DNA of 64,000 nt from Westiellopsis prolifica IICB1 (GCF_004323185.1 NZ_NAPS01000001.1:79686-143685), one strand, 5' to 3'; shown: positions 28,172-37,585, counted from the stretch's first letter. Numbers and translations are program-made. Notes: a model not told the origin generated them from the letters alone.

Positions 28172-28878
28172 TTCTCAAACAACTCATTCTGTAGTGCTTG
28201 CTTTAGTTGAGTATCTTCCAACGAAGCTGGCAAAATTTGTTCTAGACGAAACAAACCATAACGTTCTTCCAGCTCAATTGGCCCTACTATTTCCATTGGG
28301 CTTGCCACGTCTATTGCTGCTCTGAGTGTATCAGGCAATGTTCCTCGACTGACTGGACCCATCATGCCGTTGACGATTCGATCATCTGTAAGCGAATATT
28401 CTCTAGCTAATGCTTCAAAGCTAGCTCCTTCCTCTATTTGGGCTTGTAATTCCTCGGCTAATTCCCGGTTGTCTATAATAATTCGCGAAATTACCACCCG
28501 ATCCAGGAAAATTTTCCTTTCGATGAAATATTCTGGCAGTTTGGGTTCTGTGATCACTGCTTTGAGTTTTTCTAACTTGAAGCCCAGAGCAACACTAGAG
28601 TGGAAAGAATCATAATCTTTACCATTATTTTGTAGCCATTCTTGAAAACTTTTTGGATCTGTTAGTTGATTTTTCAATCGAAAATCAATAATTGCCTGTT
28701 CAGTGAGAGCCGGACTAATAGCTATATCTTCACGAGTTTCTAATTCTTTTTCTATTACATATTGACGTAGAATATCCCCAATAAATTGTCCTAGTTTTCC
28801 AGAGTTTTGCAAATATTTTACTACTTGTCCAAACGAAATTTGTTGCTCATTAACAGTTAAAAAGGAAGAAGATTCCAT
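28120..28878 (-). CDS. SurA/PpiC-like peptidylprolyl isomerase
   Basis: The 252-aa protein resembles parvulin-type PPIases paired with cyanobacterial exporters. The N-terminal ~110 residues are a helical SurA-like chaperone part; residues ~120-235 hold the parvulin-like domain, with ASFEALAREYSLTD, GMMGPVSRGTLPD and GPIELEERYGLFRLEQ. There is no signal peptide, so it likely acts in the cytoplasm on the exporter substrate before secretion. The gene precedes the ABC exporter and overlaps it by 52 bp, strong evidence for one transcript with coupled translation. Isomerase activity is not assured; the chaperone role is inferred from family and context. Confidence 0.82.
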   Translation of the reverse strand: MESSSFLTVNEQQISFGQVVKYLQNSGKLGQFIGDILRQYVIEKELETREDIAISPALTEQAIIDFRLKNQLTDPKSFQEWLQNNGKDYDSFHSSVALGFKLEKLKAVITEPKLPEYFIERKIFLDRVVISRIIIDNRELAEELQAQIEEGASFEALAREYSLTDDRIVNGMMGPVSRGTLPDTLRAAIDVASPMEIVGPIELEERYGLFRLEQILPASLEDTQLKQALQNELFEKWLAEKIQKLTVKLQVN

Positions 28879-29175
28879 AGGATAAATACGTAGATCTACG
28901 AAGAAGAGTAATTATACATTTTCCCCTCAGAGGAAATTCGTAATTGAATTGACATTCTTATGCCAACTTTATATTGCCATGGTAAGACTTACAAGACAGA
29001 GTGGCAACTCTATCTTGTAAATTATTCGTAAAAATATCTACCTAGTATCGGAAAATAATTAGGACAGTATCGCACAAACAACTAGAGTGTTTTAGGAAAA
29101 ATAACTACGCATTCAAAATTTCCGGAAAATGCCACGTGATTATAATTACAATTTCCTTGGTTTTGTGGATCGACA

Positions 29176-29970
29176 TTATGCAATTGTAATTGCCCAAAAC
29201 CAAGCCAAAAAAATCGCTGCGATCGCACCGATCAATGTATTTAAAATATTCACTAATTCATTAGTTAACCAAGTGTATTTTGATTGCAATGTTGCTCCAA
29301 TGACGCTTTCTATATTTGTGGCAATAAATGCAGCTACTACACACCAAACTACACTCAAAGGTTGAACTAAACCAATAACCCAACCCACAAAGGCGATCGC
29401 CACTGAGGCCACCACACCAGCCAAAGTTCCTTCTAAACTGACTGCTCCTTCAGTTCCACGGGGAACTGGTTGTAAAGTAGTAATCAAGAAAGTACTCTTG
29501 CCATAAGCTTTCCCCACTTCACTTGCACAGGTATCAGATAGCTTTGTACTAAAACTTGCGACATAACCCAGAAGTAGTAGGGAGCGAGGATCAGGGATCA
29601 GGGATTGGGTAACGCCAAAGACTTCCAAGTCTAGCATCCCTACTCCCAAAGCGCACAGTGTTCCAATTAAAGCTGAACCCCAGACATTTTCTGGGCCTCT
29701 TGCACCAGAACGCTTTTCCGCAATACCTTCAGCTTCCTTCTGGGCCATCCCAATACGCGTGACAAAAGAACCAACTAAAAAATAGAACATCACAATTGTG
29801 TATCCTTGCCAACCTAATGTTCCCCAAGTCAGGACACCAAGTAACCCAGCATGGAAGTAACCAGCAGGAGTAAGCAGCTTTTTAGGAGCAATCCAAGCTA
29901 CAACCAACAGCATAGAATTTAATGCTGCTCCCACAACCCAGGGATTTACAGAGTTAATTAAAGAAAACAT
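29176..29970 (-). CDS. DUF92/VTE6-like phytyl-phosphate kinase candidate
   Basis: This 264-aa integral membrane protein has about seven hydrophobic segments and belongs to the TIGR00297/DUF92 family. The plant member VTE6 phosphorylates phytyl phosphate to phytyl diphosphate, recycling chlorophyll-derived phytol for tocopherol and chlorophyll. Conserved stretches seen include PAGYFHAGLLGVLTWGTLGW, KRSGARGPENVWGSA, SDTCASEVGKAYGK and PRGTEGAVSLEGTLAG. In the loop at ~130-137 the residues SLIPDPRS are coded by a spacer-type repeat (29580-29607), an in-frame insertion. The start is ATG at 29970. Function is inferred from the plant homolog; the gene stands alone. Confidence 0.82.
   Translation of the reverse strand: MFSLINSVNPWVVGAALNSMLLVVAWIAPKKLLTPAGYFHAGLLGVLTWGTLGWQGYTIVMFYFLVGSFVTRIGMAQKEAEGIAEKRSGARGPENVWGSALIGTLCALGVGMLDLEVFGVTQSLIPDPRSLLLLGYVASFSTKLSDTCASEVGKAYGKSTFLITTLQPVPRGTEGAVSLEGTLAGVVASVAIAFVGWVIGLVQPLSVVWCVVAAFIATNIESVIGATLQSKYTWLTNELVNILNTLIGAIAAIFLAWFWAITIA
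29580..29607. repeat. GGGATCAGGGATTGGG-type repeat inside the VTE6-like gene
   Basis: The tract GGAGCGAGGATCAGGGATCA and the following GGGATTGGG match spacer repeats of the GGGGATCGGGGATT class seen at 19804 and 49234. It is in frame and encodes LIPDPRS. Confidence 0.75.
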
Positions 29971-30206
29971 TGTTTCTGCGTTTGGGTATTTTATTCAAAT
30001 CACCAACAGAATATCGAATTTCCGCTACACTCCCAAACCCCCATAAACTTGTAACCCAGTGAAATCACGCAGCTATTTTTTGAAGTTTTGGTAAATTTTT
30101 GATGCTTATTCATTAAAGTAATGCATATCAGCATTATTTTTTCCTGAGAGAAGCAGATGATGGATGGTAAGAAAATTATCTTGTAGTTTGAAATACTAAG
30201 TTAAAA

Positions 30207-32315
30207 ATGTCATCAGACCTTGCGGGCAATTCTCTAGATCAAGCTAGAAGTTTTACATTTACAAACAATTCTCACACGTTTAGTGATAAAGTCTCTCTGA
30301 AAGACCCTATCGATTGTTATAAATTCACACTTGACGGTAGGAGTAGTTTTCAACTTGACTTAACTAACTTAAGTGCCAATGCTGATGTGCAGTTGATTCA
30401 AGATGCAAATGGCAATGGTGTAGTAGACCAGGGAGAAGTGATTGCTGCTTCTAACCGTACTGGCAAAAAAGCTGAGTCAATCAACACGACCTTAGAAGCT
30501 GGTACTTATTACATTCAAGTCCATTCTGCGGGCAAAGCCAAAACCAAATATGAATTGAGCGTTTCGGCAATACCGATTGACAATGCAGGTAACACTCTAG
30601 ATACTGCTTTGGATATCGGTGAAATCTCTGCTAATCCTCAAACTATTAGTTATACGGATTGGGTAGGTAAATCTGACAATTATGACTATTATAAGTTCAA
30701 CATCAATAGTACTAGTGATGTTAATTTATCACTCAAAGATTTGGGTGCTGATGCAGATATGCGACTGTTAAATTGGCAGGGTGATATACTCGCTGGTTCT
30801 GCCAATATTGGGAATACTGATGAATTTATTACTAGTAGTTTGACAGCAGGAACATATTATATAGAAATTTATTCGTATAACGGTAATCAAACTTTTTACA
30901 ATCTACATTTATCATTAACATCACCAGATTCTACAGCAGTAATTCAAACTTCAGATCAACTAAACTCGGTAGATGGTGGCAATACTACAGCTACAATACC
31001 GACAAATGCTAATAATCATCAAGGTACACTTAGGGCAGATACATTTATATATACACCGAATTCTACACAAACAGTCTTTTCTGGCAAAGGTAATGTTGAC
31101 TTTGGTAGTGGAGGGCGAGACACACTAGATCTGTCTGCTTTTGTGTCTACACAAGTTTTATCATTTAATTATGCTAATAGTGTGAATGGTGGCGTGATTT
31201 ACGATCCTGGTGATTCACCAGCCCGTGTGTTTGATGCGATCGCTTTCTCTGATGGTAGGCAAATTTTATTTGAGGGTATCGACACTATTAAGTTTGCAGA
31301 TACTGTCATCAATTTATCAGTAACACCAAATGATCCGCTATTTAACCAACAATGGAACTTGCACATGATGGATGTGCAGAAAGCTTGGCGGTTCACCACA
31401 GGTTCAAATCAGGTATTAGTGGGAATTGAAGATACAGGACTAGCACTTGACGTTAATGGTAATCTTCACCCAGATTTACGATTCACCAATAGTATTAGTT
31501 CTAACTCTTTTGATGAGTATTCATCATCTTCTTCTCACGGAACTTTAGTCCAGGGAACGATCGCAGCGACTAGTAACAATAATCTTGGTATAGCTGGTAT
31601 CAACTGGAATTCTCCCGTTATGCAGCTCGATGTTATTGGTGGTAATCCTGGCGACTATAGTTTAGCTGAGGCTACACAGACATTGATCAATTGGGCAGAT
31701 AGTCAGAATAAGCCTTTAATAATTAACCTCAGCCTTTCTGGTGGTTACTCAGCAGCATTTGAAGAACTAATTGCTAACAACCAAAATGATGTCTTGTTCG
31801 TCATCGCTTCTGGTAACGGTAATCAAAATACCATTTCTAGTCCTGCGGATTTAGCTAAGAAATACCAAAATGTGATTGCGGTAGGCGCTTCTTGGGGAAC
31901 TCAAGACTACTACGGTAATGCGAAAACACCAGGAACAAGAGTTGATTATCCTAGTCAAGGTATACAGTGGTGGGGTTCTAATTATGGAGATGGTTTAACT
32001 TTAGTAGCACCAACAGAGTTTACCTCTACCAATGCTAGCCGCAACACATCCGAACTCTTCTACAATAAATTAGACTACACAACCAATTTCAACGGCACTT
32101 CTGCCGCAACAGCAAATGTTACAGGAGTAGCATCATTAGTGTGGAGTGCTAATCCAAACTTAACAGCAACACAGATACGCTCAATTCTTTCAACCACTGC
32201 TTACGATCTTGGTACTCCCGGTTATGATACAGTCTACGGCTACGGCGTTGTCAACACTGACGCAGCTGTACGACGCGCACTGGCCATTTCTAGGGTTCAG
32301 ACTACTACGGTTTAG
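30207..32315 (+). CDS. Subtilisin-like serine protease with PPC domains
   Basis: This 702-aa S8-family protease is probably secreted or cell-surface. Two bacterial pre-peptidase C-terminal (PPC) beta-domains occupy about residues 15-110 and 125-235, recognisable by DCYKFTLDGRSSFQLDL and LTAGTYYIEIYS. A linker region (265-370) with SGKGNVDFGSGGRDTLDLS resembles calcium-binding segments. The peptidase domain follows with catalytic Asp409 (GIEDTGL), His444 (SSSHGTLVQG), the oxyanion Asn in ASGNGN, and Ser632 (NGTSAATAN). There is no N-terminal signal peptide, as in other cyanobacterial proteins exported by type I systems. The PPC-first order is unusual for S8 enzymes but common in cyanobacteria. 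Confidence 0.9.
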   Translation: MSSDLAGNSLDQARSFTFTNNSHTFSDKVSLKDPIDCYKFTLDGRSSFQLDLTNLSANADVQLIQDANGNGVVDQGEVIAASNRTGKKAESINTTLEAGTYYIQVHSAGKAKTKYELSVSAIPIDNAGNTLDTALDIGEISANPQTISYTDWVGKSDNYDYYKFNINSTSDVNLSLKDLGADADMRLLNWQGDILAGSANIGNTDEFITSSLTAGTYYIEIYSYNGNQTFYNLHLSLTSPDSTAVIQTSDQLNSVDGGNTTATIPTNANNHQGTLRADTFIYTPNSTQTVFSGKGNVDFGSGGRDTLDLSAFVSTQVLSFNYANSVNGGVIYDPGDSPARVFDAIAFSDGRQILFEGIDTIKFADTVINLSVTPNDPLFNQQWNLHMMDVQKAWRFTTGSNQVLVGIEDTGLALDVNGNLHPDLRFTNSISSNSFDEYSSSSSHGTLVQGTIAATSNNNLGIAGINWNSPVMQLDVIGGNPGDYSLAEATQTLINWADSQNKPLIINLSLSGGYSAAFEELIANNQNDVLFVIASGNGNQNTISSPADLAKKYQNVIAVGASWGTQDYYGNAKTPGTRVDYPSQGIQWWGSNYGDGLTLVAPTEFTSTNASRNTSELFYNKLDYTTNFNGTSAATANVTGVASLVWSANPNLTATQIRSILSTTAYDLGTPGYDTVYGYGVVNTDAAVRRALAISRVQTTTV

Positions 32316-32477
32316 TCGAGAGAAGGGACTTCCAAATAAAAAAATAATCAATCGGTTTAAGGAGAAGAAAGAGGATAACCTTAATTACCTAATGCGAGAC
32401 GACTGAGGTAGAAGACTGAAACAGATAAACAAGATAAGCACCTACGTTCCGAACGTAGCAGCATGAAAATTTACAAG

Positions 32478-35312
32478 TTATTCCCTATGTTCAACTGCGC
32501 CTAAAGCTTTCAAAGTGGCTTTTTCAGGAGTAGTTAAACCTTGAATACCTGTAATATTCATACCTTCATACGGACGAGGTGGCCTCAAGGTTTTCAAGCA
32601 CTCACCTGTTTTGACATTCCAGAAGTTTATTGTTTCATCGTAACTGCTACTAACAAGTATTTGACTGTCTGGACTAAAAGCAACAGACTTGACCGGAGCG
32701 GTGTGTTTTCGTAAATCGTGAAGACATTCACCACTAGAGATTTTCCAAATTTTCAAATTTAAAGTTTTGTCTTCACTTCCACTTATTCCAGTTCCATTGG
32801 CAATCAGATGTCCGTCTGGACTTACAGCAACCGATAATACTCCTCCTGTATGACCTTGTAAACTTTGGAGACATTCACCGGTACTAACGTCCCAGATTTT
32901 TATTGTGCGATCGTTACTACCACTAATTACAGTTTCACCATTCGGGGAAAAAATCGTTGACCAAACTCTATCTGTATGTCCTTTTAAAGTCTTAAGACAC
33001 TGACCAGTAGAAACATCCCATATCCTCACAGTCAAATCATTACTACCACTAACTAAACTTTGACCATCAGGACTGAAGGCTACTGTCCATACTCTATCCT
33101 CATGACCTTCCAAAGTCTTCAGGCACTGACCGTTAGAAACATCCCATATCTTAATGGTTTTGTCTCCACTACCACTAGCAATCATTTTATTATTAGGACT
33201 AAAAGCTACTGCTCTTACCCACATATTATGACCATATAAAGAGCTACATTCACCAGTATCAATAGTCCATAACTTAATAGTGTTATCGTCACTTCCACTA
33301 ACAATAGTTTTACCATCAGGACTGAAGGCTACCGACCATACCATTCGCTCATGACCCGAAAAAGTTTGGAGACATTGACCAGTTTGTACATCCCAAATTC
33401 GCACTTTTTGGTCTTCACTAGCACTAGCAAAACGTTGTCCATCGCTACTAAAAGCAACTGACAAAACCCAATTGCTGTAACCATACAGAGTACTCAAGCA
33501 TTTACCAACTTTAACGTCCCATGTCTTTAACACTCGATCTTGAGCACTGCTAGCAAGAGTTTGACCATCCGGATGAAAAGCTACTGAGCAGACTCCAGCA
33601 GTATGTCCCTGTAAAGTTTTAAGGCAATCACCGGTATGAAAGTTCCAGACTCTAATTGTTTTATCAAAGCTACCACTAGCAAGAGTTTCTCCATCTGCAT
33701 GAAAGGCAATTGAACTTACCGATCCTCCTTGAGGAATGCTCAGGCTCTTAATACATTCGCCAGTATTAACGTTCCATAACTTCACAGTTTTGTCATCACT
33801 ACCACTAGCAAGAATTTGTCCATCTGGACTAAAGGCAACTGCCCGTAGCAAAGAACTGTGAGATGATAAGGTTTTAAGACATTGGCCTGTATTGACGTTC
33901 CATAACTTCACAGTTTTGTCTTCACTGCCACTAGCAATAATCTGTCCATCTGGACTAAAAGCAACTGACTGAACTCTACTACTATGCTTATGTAGGATTT
34001 TAAGGCATTCACGTGTGTTAACATCCCACAGTCTTACAGTGTTATCATCGTTGCCACTAGCGAAAAACCTGCCATCTGGGCTAAAGGCAACAGACCTAAT
34101 TCTATGAGCATTTCCAGGTAACATTTGAATACATTGACCTGTATTAAAATTCCATATTCCTAAACGTTTATCTTCACTTCCACTAACAAGAACTTGTCCA
34201 TTAGGACTAAAGGCAATTGATCTGACCCAGTCATCATGTCCACGACAAACAGATATTTGTTGACCATCTACTGTTCGATATACACGAATTTCACCTTTAG
34301 CATCACTTATAGCTAACAACTTTCCATCAGGACTATATGCTACTGAATAAATAGTTCCTAAAGTTTGAGTAAAAACATACTTATATAGTTCAGAATTTGT
34401 AAAATTGCTGTCATGAATTTCTATGTCTTGCAAGTAGGCTTGCCAAATAACAAGATTAGAAAACACTGACTCAAAATTATCAAGTATGATTAAGCAACGT
34501 TTTTGACACAAATATTTTAGTAACTGTTGTGTAATTTGCTTTTCTACCGTATCCAATAAATTAATTTCTTCCTGATCTGATAAGAATTTGATAATGTCTT
34601 TTAGAATTTCTGTAAAAGGTGGGCTATTACGTAGACTTCGCCAAATTATATAGTCAAAATAGTTTTTAATCTCGTTTACGAGTTTGAGCAACAGATCTGT
34701 TTTACCAATACCACCACGCAACGTTACAGTTAAACTAGTTTTGCCAGTTCCAGCTATACCTACAATAGCTACCATTCGACAGAGATTTTCATCACTTTCA
34801 GTATTCTTAGCAACAATCCACTGTTTCAGAATGTCAATTTCTTTTGTGCGTCCAAAGAAATTTGATAAACCAGGTGCATCTCCCCAGTCTTCTTTTGTAT
34901 TAATATCAATACTGCCTTGCCTTTCCTCTTCCACAGGCTGAGTGCTAGGATATAGCTCTAATATCTTTTTTTTATAACCTGCTTTTTCAAGTAAGTAAGC
35001 TACATCTTCCCACTTCTCAATCTTTTTAATCTCTACATTTTGCTGTCCTTCTGAATTTAACAAGTACTCGACGTATCTATAAACTGTCTTAGATAAAGCA
35101 TCACTTACTGTACCTAACGACACACCACGCTTGTCGGCAATTTCTTGAGGACTATTTCTGCAAAGCAAACCTCTCAGATGACACTTTTCTACTGATGTCA
35201 GTATTTTTCTCCGTCTCACATCTTTTGCTGGAAGTAAATCTTCATACAAGCGTTCTAGATCCCAATCCTTAGACTTTTCTATAAAAAGGGTGTCGTCTTT
35301 CTTTGAGGTCAT
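32478..35312 (-). CDS. Shortened STAND (NB-ARC-like) protein with 14 WD40 repeats
   Basis: The 944-aa protein starts with a helix-turn-helix region (~35-85; PQEIADKRGVSLGTVSDAL). A nucleotide-binding domain (~150-285) has a first P-loop GIAGTGKTS (185-193), a second P-loop-like GGIGKTD (200-206) and Walker B LIILDN (274-279). WD40 repeats follow from ~318; I count 14, enough for two seven-bladed propellers, ending with the usual PYEGMNITGIQGL tail. In related cyanobacterial STAND-WD40 proteins several hundred residues (ARC and winged-helix parts) lie between Walker B and the WQAYLQD motif; here they join directly at residues ~284-286. It is probably a sensor/switch protein, perhaps no longer able to cycle. 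It is divergent from a pentapeptide membrane protein. Confidence 0.85.
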   Translation of the reverse strand: MTSKKDDTLFIEKSKDWDLERLYEDLLPAKDVRRRKILTSVEKCHLRGLLCRNSPQEIADKRGVSLGTVSDALSKTVYRYVEYLLNSEGQQNVEIKKIEKWEDVAYLLEKAGYKKKILELYPSTQPVEEERQGSIDINTKEDWGDAPGLSNFFGRTKEIDILKQWIVAKNTESDENLCRMVAIVGIAGTGKTSLTVTLRGGIGKTDLLLKLVNEIKNYFDYIIWRSLRNSPPFTEILKDIIKFLSDQEEINLLDTVEKQITQQLLKYLCQKRCLIILDNFESVFSNLVIWQAYLQDIEIHDSNFTNSELYKYVFTQTLGTIYSVAYSPDGKLLAISDAKGEIRVYRTVDGQQISVCRGHDDWVRSIAFSPNGQVLVSGSEDKRLGIWNFNTGQCIQMLPGNAHRIRSVAFSPDGRFFASGNDDNTVRLWDVNTRECLKILHKHSSRVQSVAFSPDGQIIASGSEDKTVKLWNVNTGQCLKTLSSHSSLLRAVAFSPDGQILASGSDDKTVKLWNVNTGECIKSLSIPQGGSVSSIAFHADGETLASGSFDKTIRVWNFHTGDCLKTLQGHTAGVCSVAFHPDGQTLASSAQDRVLKTWDVKVGKCLSTLYGYSNWVLSVAFSSDGQRFASASEDQKVRIWDVQTGQCLQTFSGHERMVWSVAFSPDGKTIVSGSDDNTIKLWTIDTGECSSLYGHNMWVRAVAFSPNNKMIASGSGDKTIKIWDVSNGQCLKTLEGHEDRVWTVAFSPDGQSLVSGSNDLTVRIWDVSTGQCLKTLKGHTDRVWSTIFSPNGETVISGSNDRTIKIWDVSTGECLQSLQGHTGGVLSVAVSPDGHLIANGTGISGSEDKTLNLKIWKISSGECLHDLRKHTAPVKSVAFSPDSQILVSSSYDETINFWNVKTGECLKTLRPPRPYEGMNITGIQGLTTPEKATLKALGAVEHRE

Positions 35313-35481
35313 TGCTGTATTAATTAAATTCCTTATCTAAATCCTAATTATTTTTCTAGAATACTTTAATTTCCTTGAAAAACCATAAGGATTTCGATGT
35401 GGAGACTAATTTTTTGCATTTCCTTACGCTAGAGGCATCTCATGTTTCAACATTATACTTACTAAGTAACAAAGGAGTTGT

Positions 35482-36111
35482 ATGCGTCAGAATGCCCCTA
35501 ATAATTTTTTTCACATGGATTTAAGTGGTCACGATATGAGTAATTGTGATCTGAGCGGATCTAATCTCATAGGTGCTCAACTCAATGGCAGTAATTTGAG
35601 GAATACAAAGCTGAACGGTTCTAAATTGCAGGATTCTCAACTACGTGGAGCTGATTTGAAAGATGCCAAATTGTGTGGCGCGCAATTATCTGACGCAGAT
35701 CTAAGTGGTTCTGATTTACGTCGAGCAGATTTAACTGGAGCTGACTTAAGACGAGCTAATTTGGCAAACGCAAAACTAGATGATGTTAATTTGAATGGCG
35801 CAAACGTTCAAGGTGCTATTTTTCAAGCTAGTACTGGACTAACTGAAGATATAAAACATGCCCTAAAAAATCGAGGTGCAGATTTTAAGAATTCTTCTGT
35901 GGTTAAGTTCGATTCTGTGGATGCCAAGTGGTGGATACAGTATGTAGTTGTCCCACTCATTGTTACTTTTATAGGAGGTGGTGGCATTATAGTAACTATG
36001 ATTAATGCCTCAAAAACTGAACAACCACCCAAACCTACACATACTATTCAAGCTACAACTCAAGAGACTCCATCACCAAAGTCAATGTCTAGCATCAAAC
36101 ATAAAAGATAA
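35482..36111 (+). CDS. Pentapeptide-repeat protein with C-terminal membrane anchor
   Basis: This 209-aa protein begins with about 20 pentapeptide repeats (residues ~12-115; A(D/N)L-x-x patterns such as GADLKDAKLCG), predicted to fold as a right-handed quadrilateral helix. A short linker, one membrane segment near 152-174 (VVVPLIVTFIGGGGIIVTMI) and a Pro/Thr/Lys-rich tail follow. A ribosome site AAGGAG (35472-35477) lies four bases before the ATG. Function is unknown. It is divergent from the STAND-WD40 gene with 169 bp between starts, so the two may share regulation. Pentapeptide proteins with a single anchor are frequent beside signalling genes in cyanobacteria. Confidence 0.8.
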   Translation: MRQNAPNNFFHMDLSGHDMSNCDLSGSNLIGAQLNGSNLRNTKLNGSKLQDSQLRGADLKDAKLCGAQLSDADLSGSDLRRADLTGADLRRANLANAKLDDVNLNGANVQGAIFQASTGLTEDIKHALKNRGADFKNSSVVKFDSVDAKWWIQYVVVPLIVTFIGGGGIIVTMINASKTEQPPKPTHTIQATTQETPSPKSMSSIKHKR

Positions 36112-36135
36112 TTTTCTAATGTGCAATCACCCTCT

Positions 36136-36314
36136 TAACCCTGTTTTGTCACTTTCGGAAGAGAATAATCTAGGATGCTTACAGCATAAGACTTTTACCA
36201 AAAAGCTTGATTTTAGCCATTCTAGAACGAAAATAAACGCTCAAATGCTCGCTCTATCTACAGTTGAAAATTTGGCTCTTATTTTTATTTTCCCAGAGTG
36301 ACAAAACAGGGTTA
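36136..36314. mobile_element. MITE-like element with TA flanks (16-bp terminal repeats)
   Basis: A 175-bp core (36138-36312) has perfect 16-bp inverted ends ACCCTGTTTTGTCACT and is flanked on both sides by TA, the target duplication of IS630/Tc1-mariner elements. No transposase ORF fits inside. The rest of the 36112-36649 spacer (AT-rich, upstream of the PRK-like gene) shows no gene. Confidence 0.75.
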
Positions 36315-36649
36315 TTGCGCGATCATTTAACTTAACACCAGTGTTACCAGGTCTCGTTGGGGTGCAGGGCTATTGCATTCTCATCCAGCCCGCCTCAGAA
36401 TTAAGAACTTTTCAAACATCCTCTCACGAATATTCCCCGTTTCATTAATCGATAAAAATATATACAAATCGTTGAAAAGAATAAATAAGCTTGATGGTTG
36501 GTGATTTAATTAAAATTTAGTTATTAATCTTGATAGCAACATCTCTTTTAGAGCTTGAGTTATATTTCATTCATTTCTAGAATTAGTAAACTGGCATACA
36601 ATTTAAAATTGCACTTTGCTGTATCTGCTATCTTCAGGGGGAATAAACC

Positions 36650-37585
36650 ATGAGCCGTCCAATTATTCTTGGTATTGTTGGTGACAGTGCTGCTGGTAAA
36701 ACTACGCTGACAAGAGGGATTGCTCAGGTACTTGGCCCAGAAAATGTCACGATCATCTGTACAGATGATTACCACAAGTACGATCGCAAACAACGTGCAG
36801 AAATTGGGATTACGGCTCTCCATCCTGATTGCAACCATCTGGATATTATGCAGCAGCATCTCTCGTTGTTGCGGACTGGTCAACCTATTCTCAAGCCAGT
36901 TTACAGCCACAAAACTGGTACTTTTGAGGCTCCAGTGTATATCAAACCCAACAAATTTGTGATTATAGAAGGATTGCTTGGCTATTCTACCCGTGGCGCT
37001 CGTGATTGCTATGATGTGAGAGTTTACCTTGCACCTCCCGAATCTATACGCGCTAGTTGGAAAGTCAAGCGAGATACGCAAAAGCGCGGATATACAGAAG
37101 AACAAGTACTAGCAGAGTTAGAAAAGCGAGAACCAGACTCAGAACAGTTTATCAGACCGCAACGGCAATGGTCAGATATCGTGGTGAGTTTCTATCCACC
37201 CAACGATGATACTAATAACACCAACGGACACCTAAACGTGCGTTTGGTATTACGTCCTACAATTCCCCATCCAGATTTTACTCAAATTCTCGATATTGGT
37301 GATAGTACCATGTCTGCCATCCGTCTAGGATTAGATCGGGATATGGGTAAACCAGTTGATGTCCTGGAAGTAGATGGTCATGCAACTCTAGAACAAGTCA
37401 ACAAATTAGAACACTTGATTTGCTCTGATATGCCATATTTAAAGAACGTATGCGATCGCGAAAGTAATCCAGAGATAGGTAAAGTCGCTGGTACAACTGG
37501 CGAAACAATCCAGAGTTATCCCCTCGCTATCACTCAGCTTCTGACAACTTATCATATGCTCAAAGCAACACAGATGCATCAATAG
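36650..37585 (+). CDS. Phosphoribulokinase-like P-loop kinase (paralog of PRK)
   Basis: The 311-aa protein has the PRK/uridine-kinase fold: P-loop GDSAAGKTT (residues 11-19), IICTDDYHKYDRKQRAEIG (catalytic Asp near 39-40), PVYSHKTGTF, and VIIEGLLGYST. It differs from the Calvin-cycle PRK of cyanobacteria, whose P-loop is GDSGCGKST: the redox Cys there is Ala15 here, although the partner Cys is kept (Cys37). The C-terminal third is also divergent. It is therefore probably not thioredoxin/CP12-controlled PRK but a second kinase acting on a sugar phosphate or nucleoside. A GGGGGA ribosome site lies upstream. The substrate is unknown; databases may label it phosphoribulokinase. Confidence 0.8.
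   Translation: MSRPIILGIVGDSAAGKTTLTRGIAQVLGPENVTIICTDDYHKYDRKQRAEIGITALHPDCNHLDIMQQHLSLLRTGQPILKPVYSHKTGTFEAPVYIKPNKFVIIEGLLGYSTRGARDCYDVRVYLAPPESIRASWKVKRDTQKRGYTEEQVLAELEKREPDSEQFIRPQRQWSDIVVSFYPPNDDTNNTNGHLNVRLVLRPTIPHPDFTQILDIGDSTMSAIRLGLDRDMGKPVDVLEVDGHATLEQVNKLEHLICSDMPYLKNVCDRESNPEIGKVAGTTGETIQSYPLAITQLLTTYHMLKATQMHQ

Noticed and set aside
36005-36301. 98-codon plus-strand ORF over the end of the pentapeptide gene
   Set aside because: It overlaps a real gene and then runs through a MITE-like element; no motif.
36650-37585. Calling this gene the Calvin-cycle prk
   Set aside because: The P-loop Cys is replaced by Ala and the C-terminal part diverges from cyanobacterial PRK.
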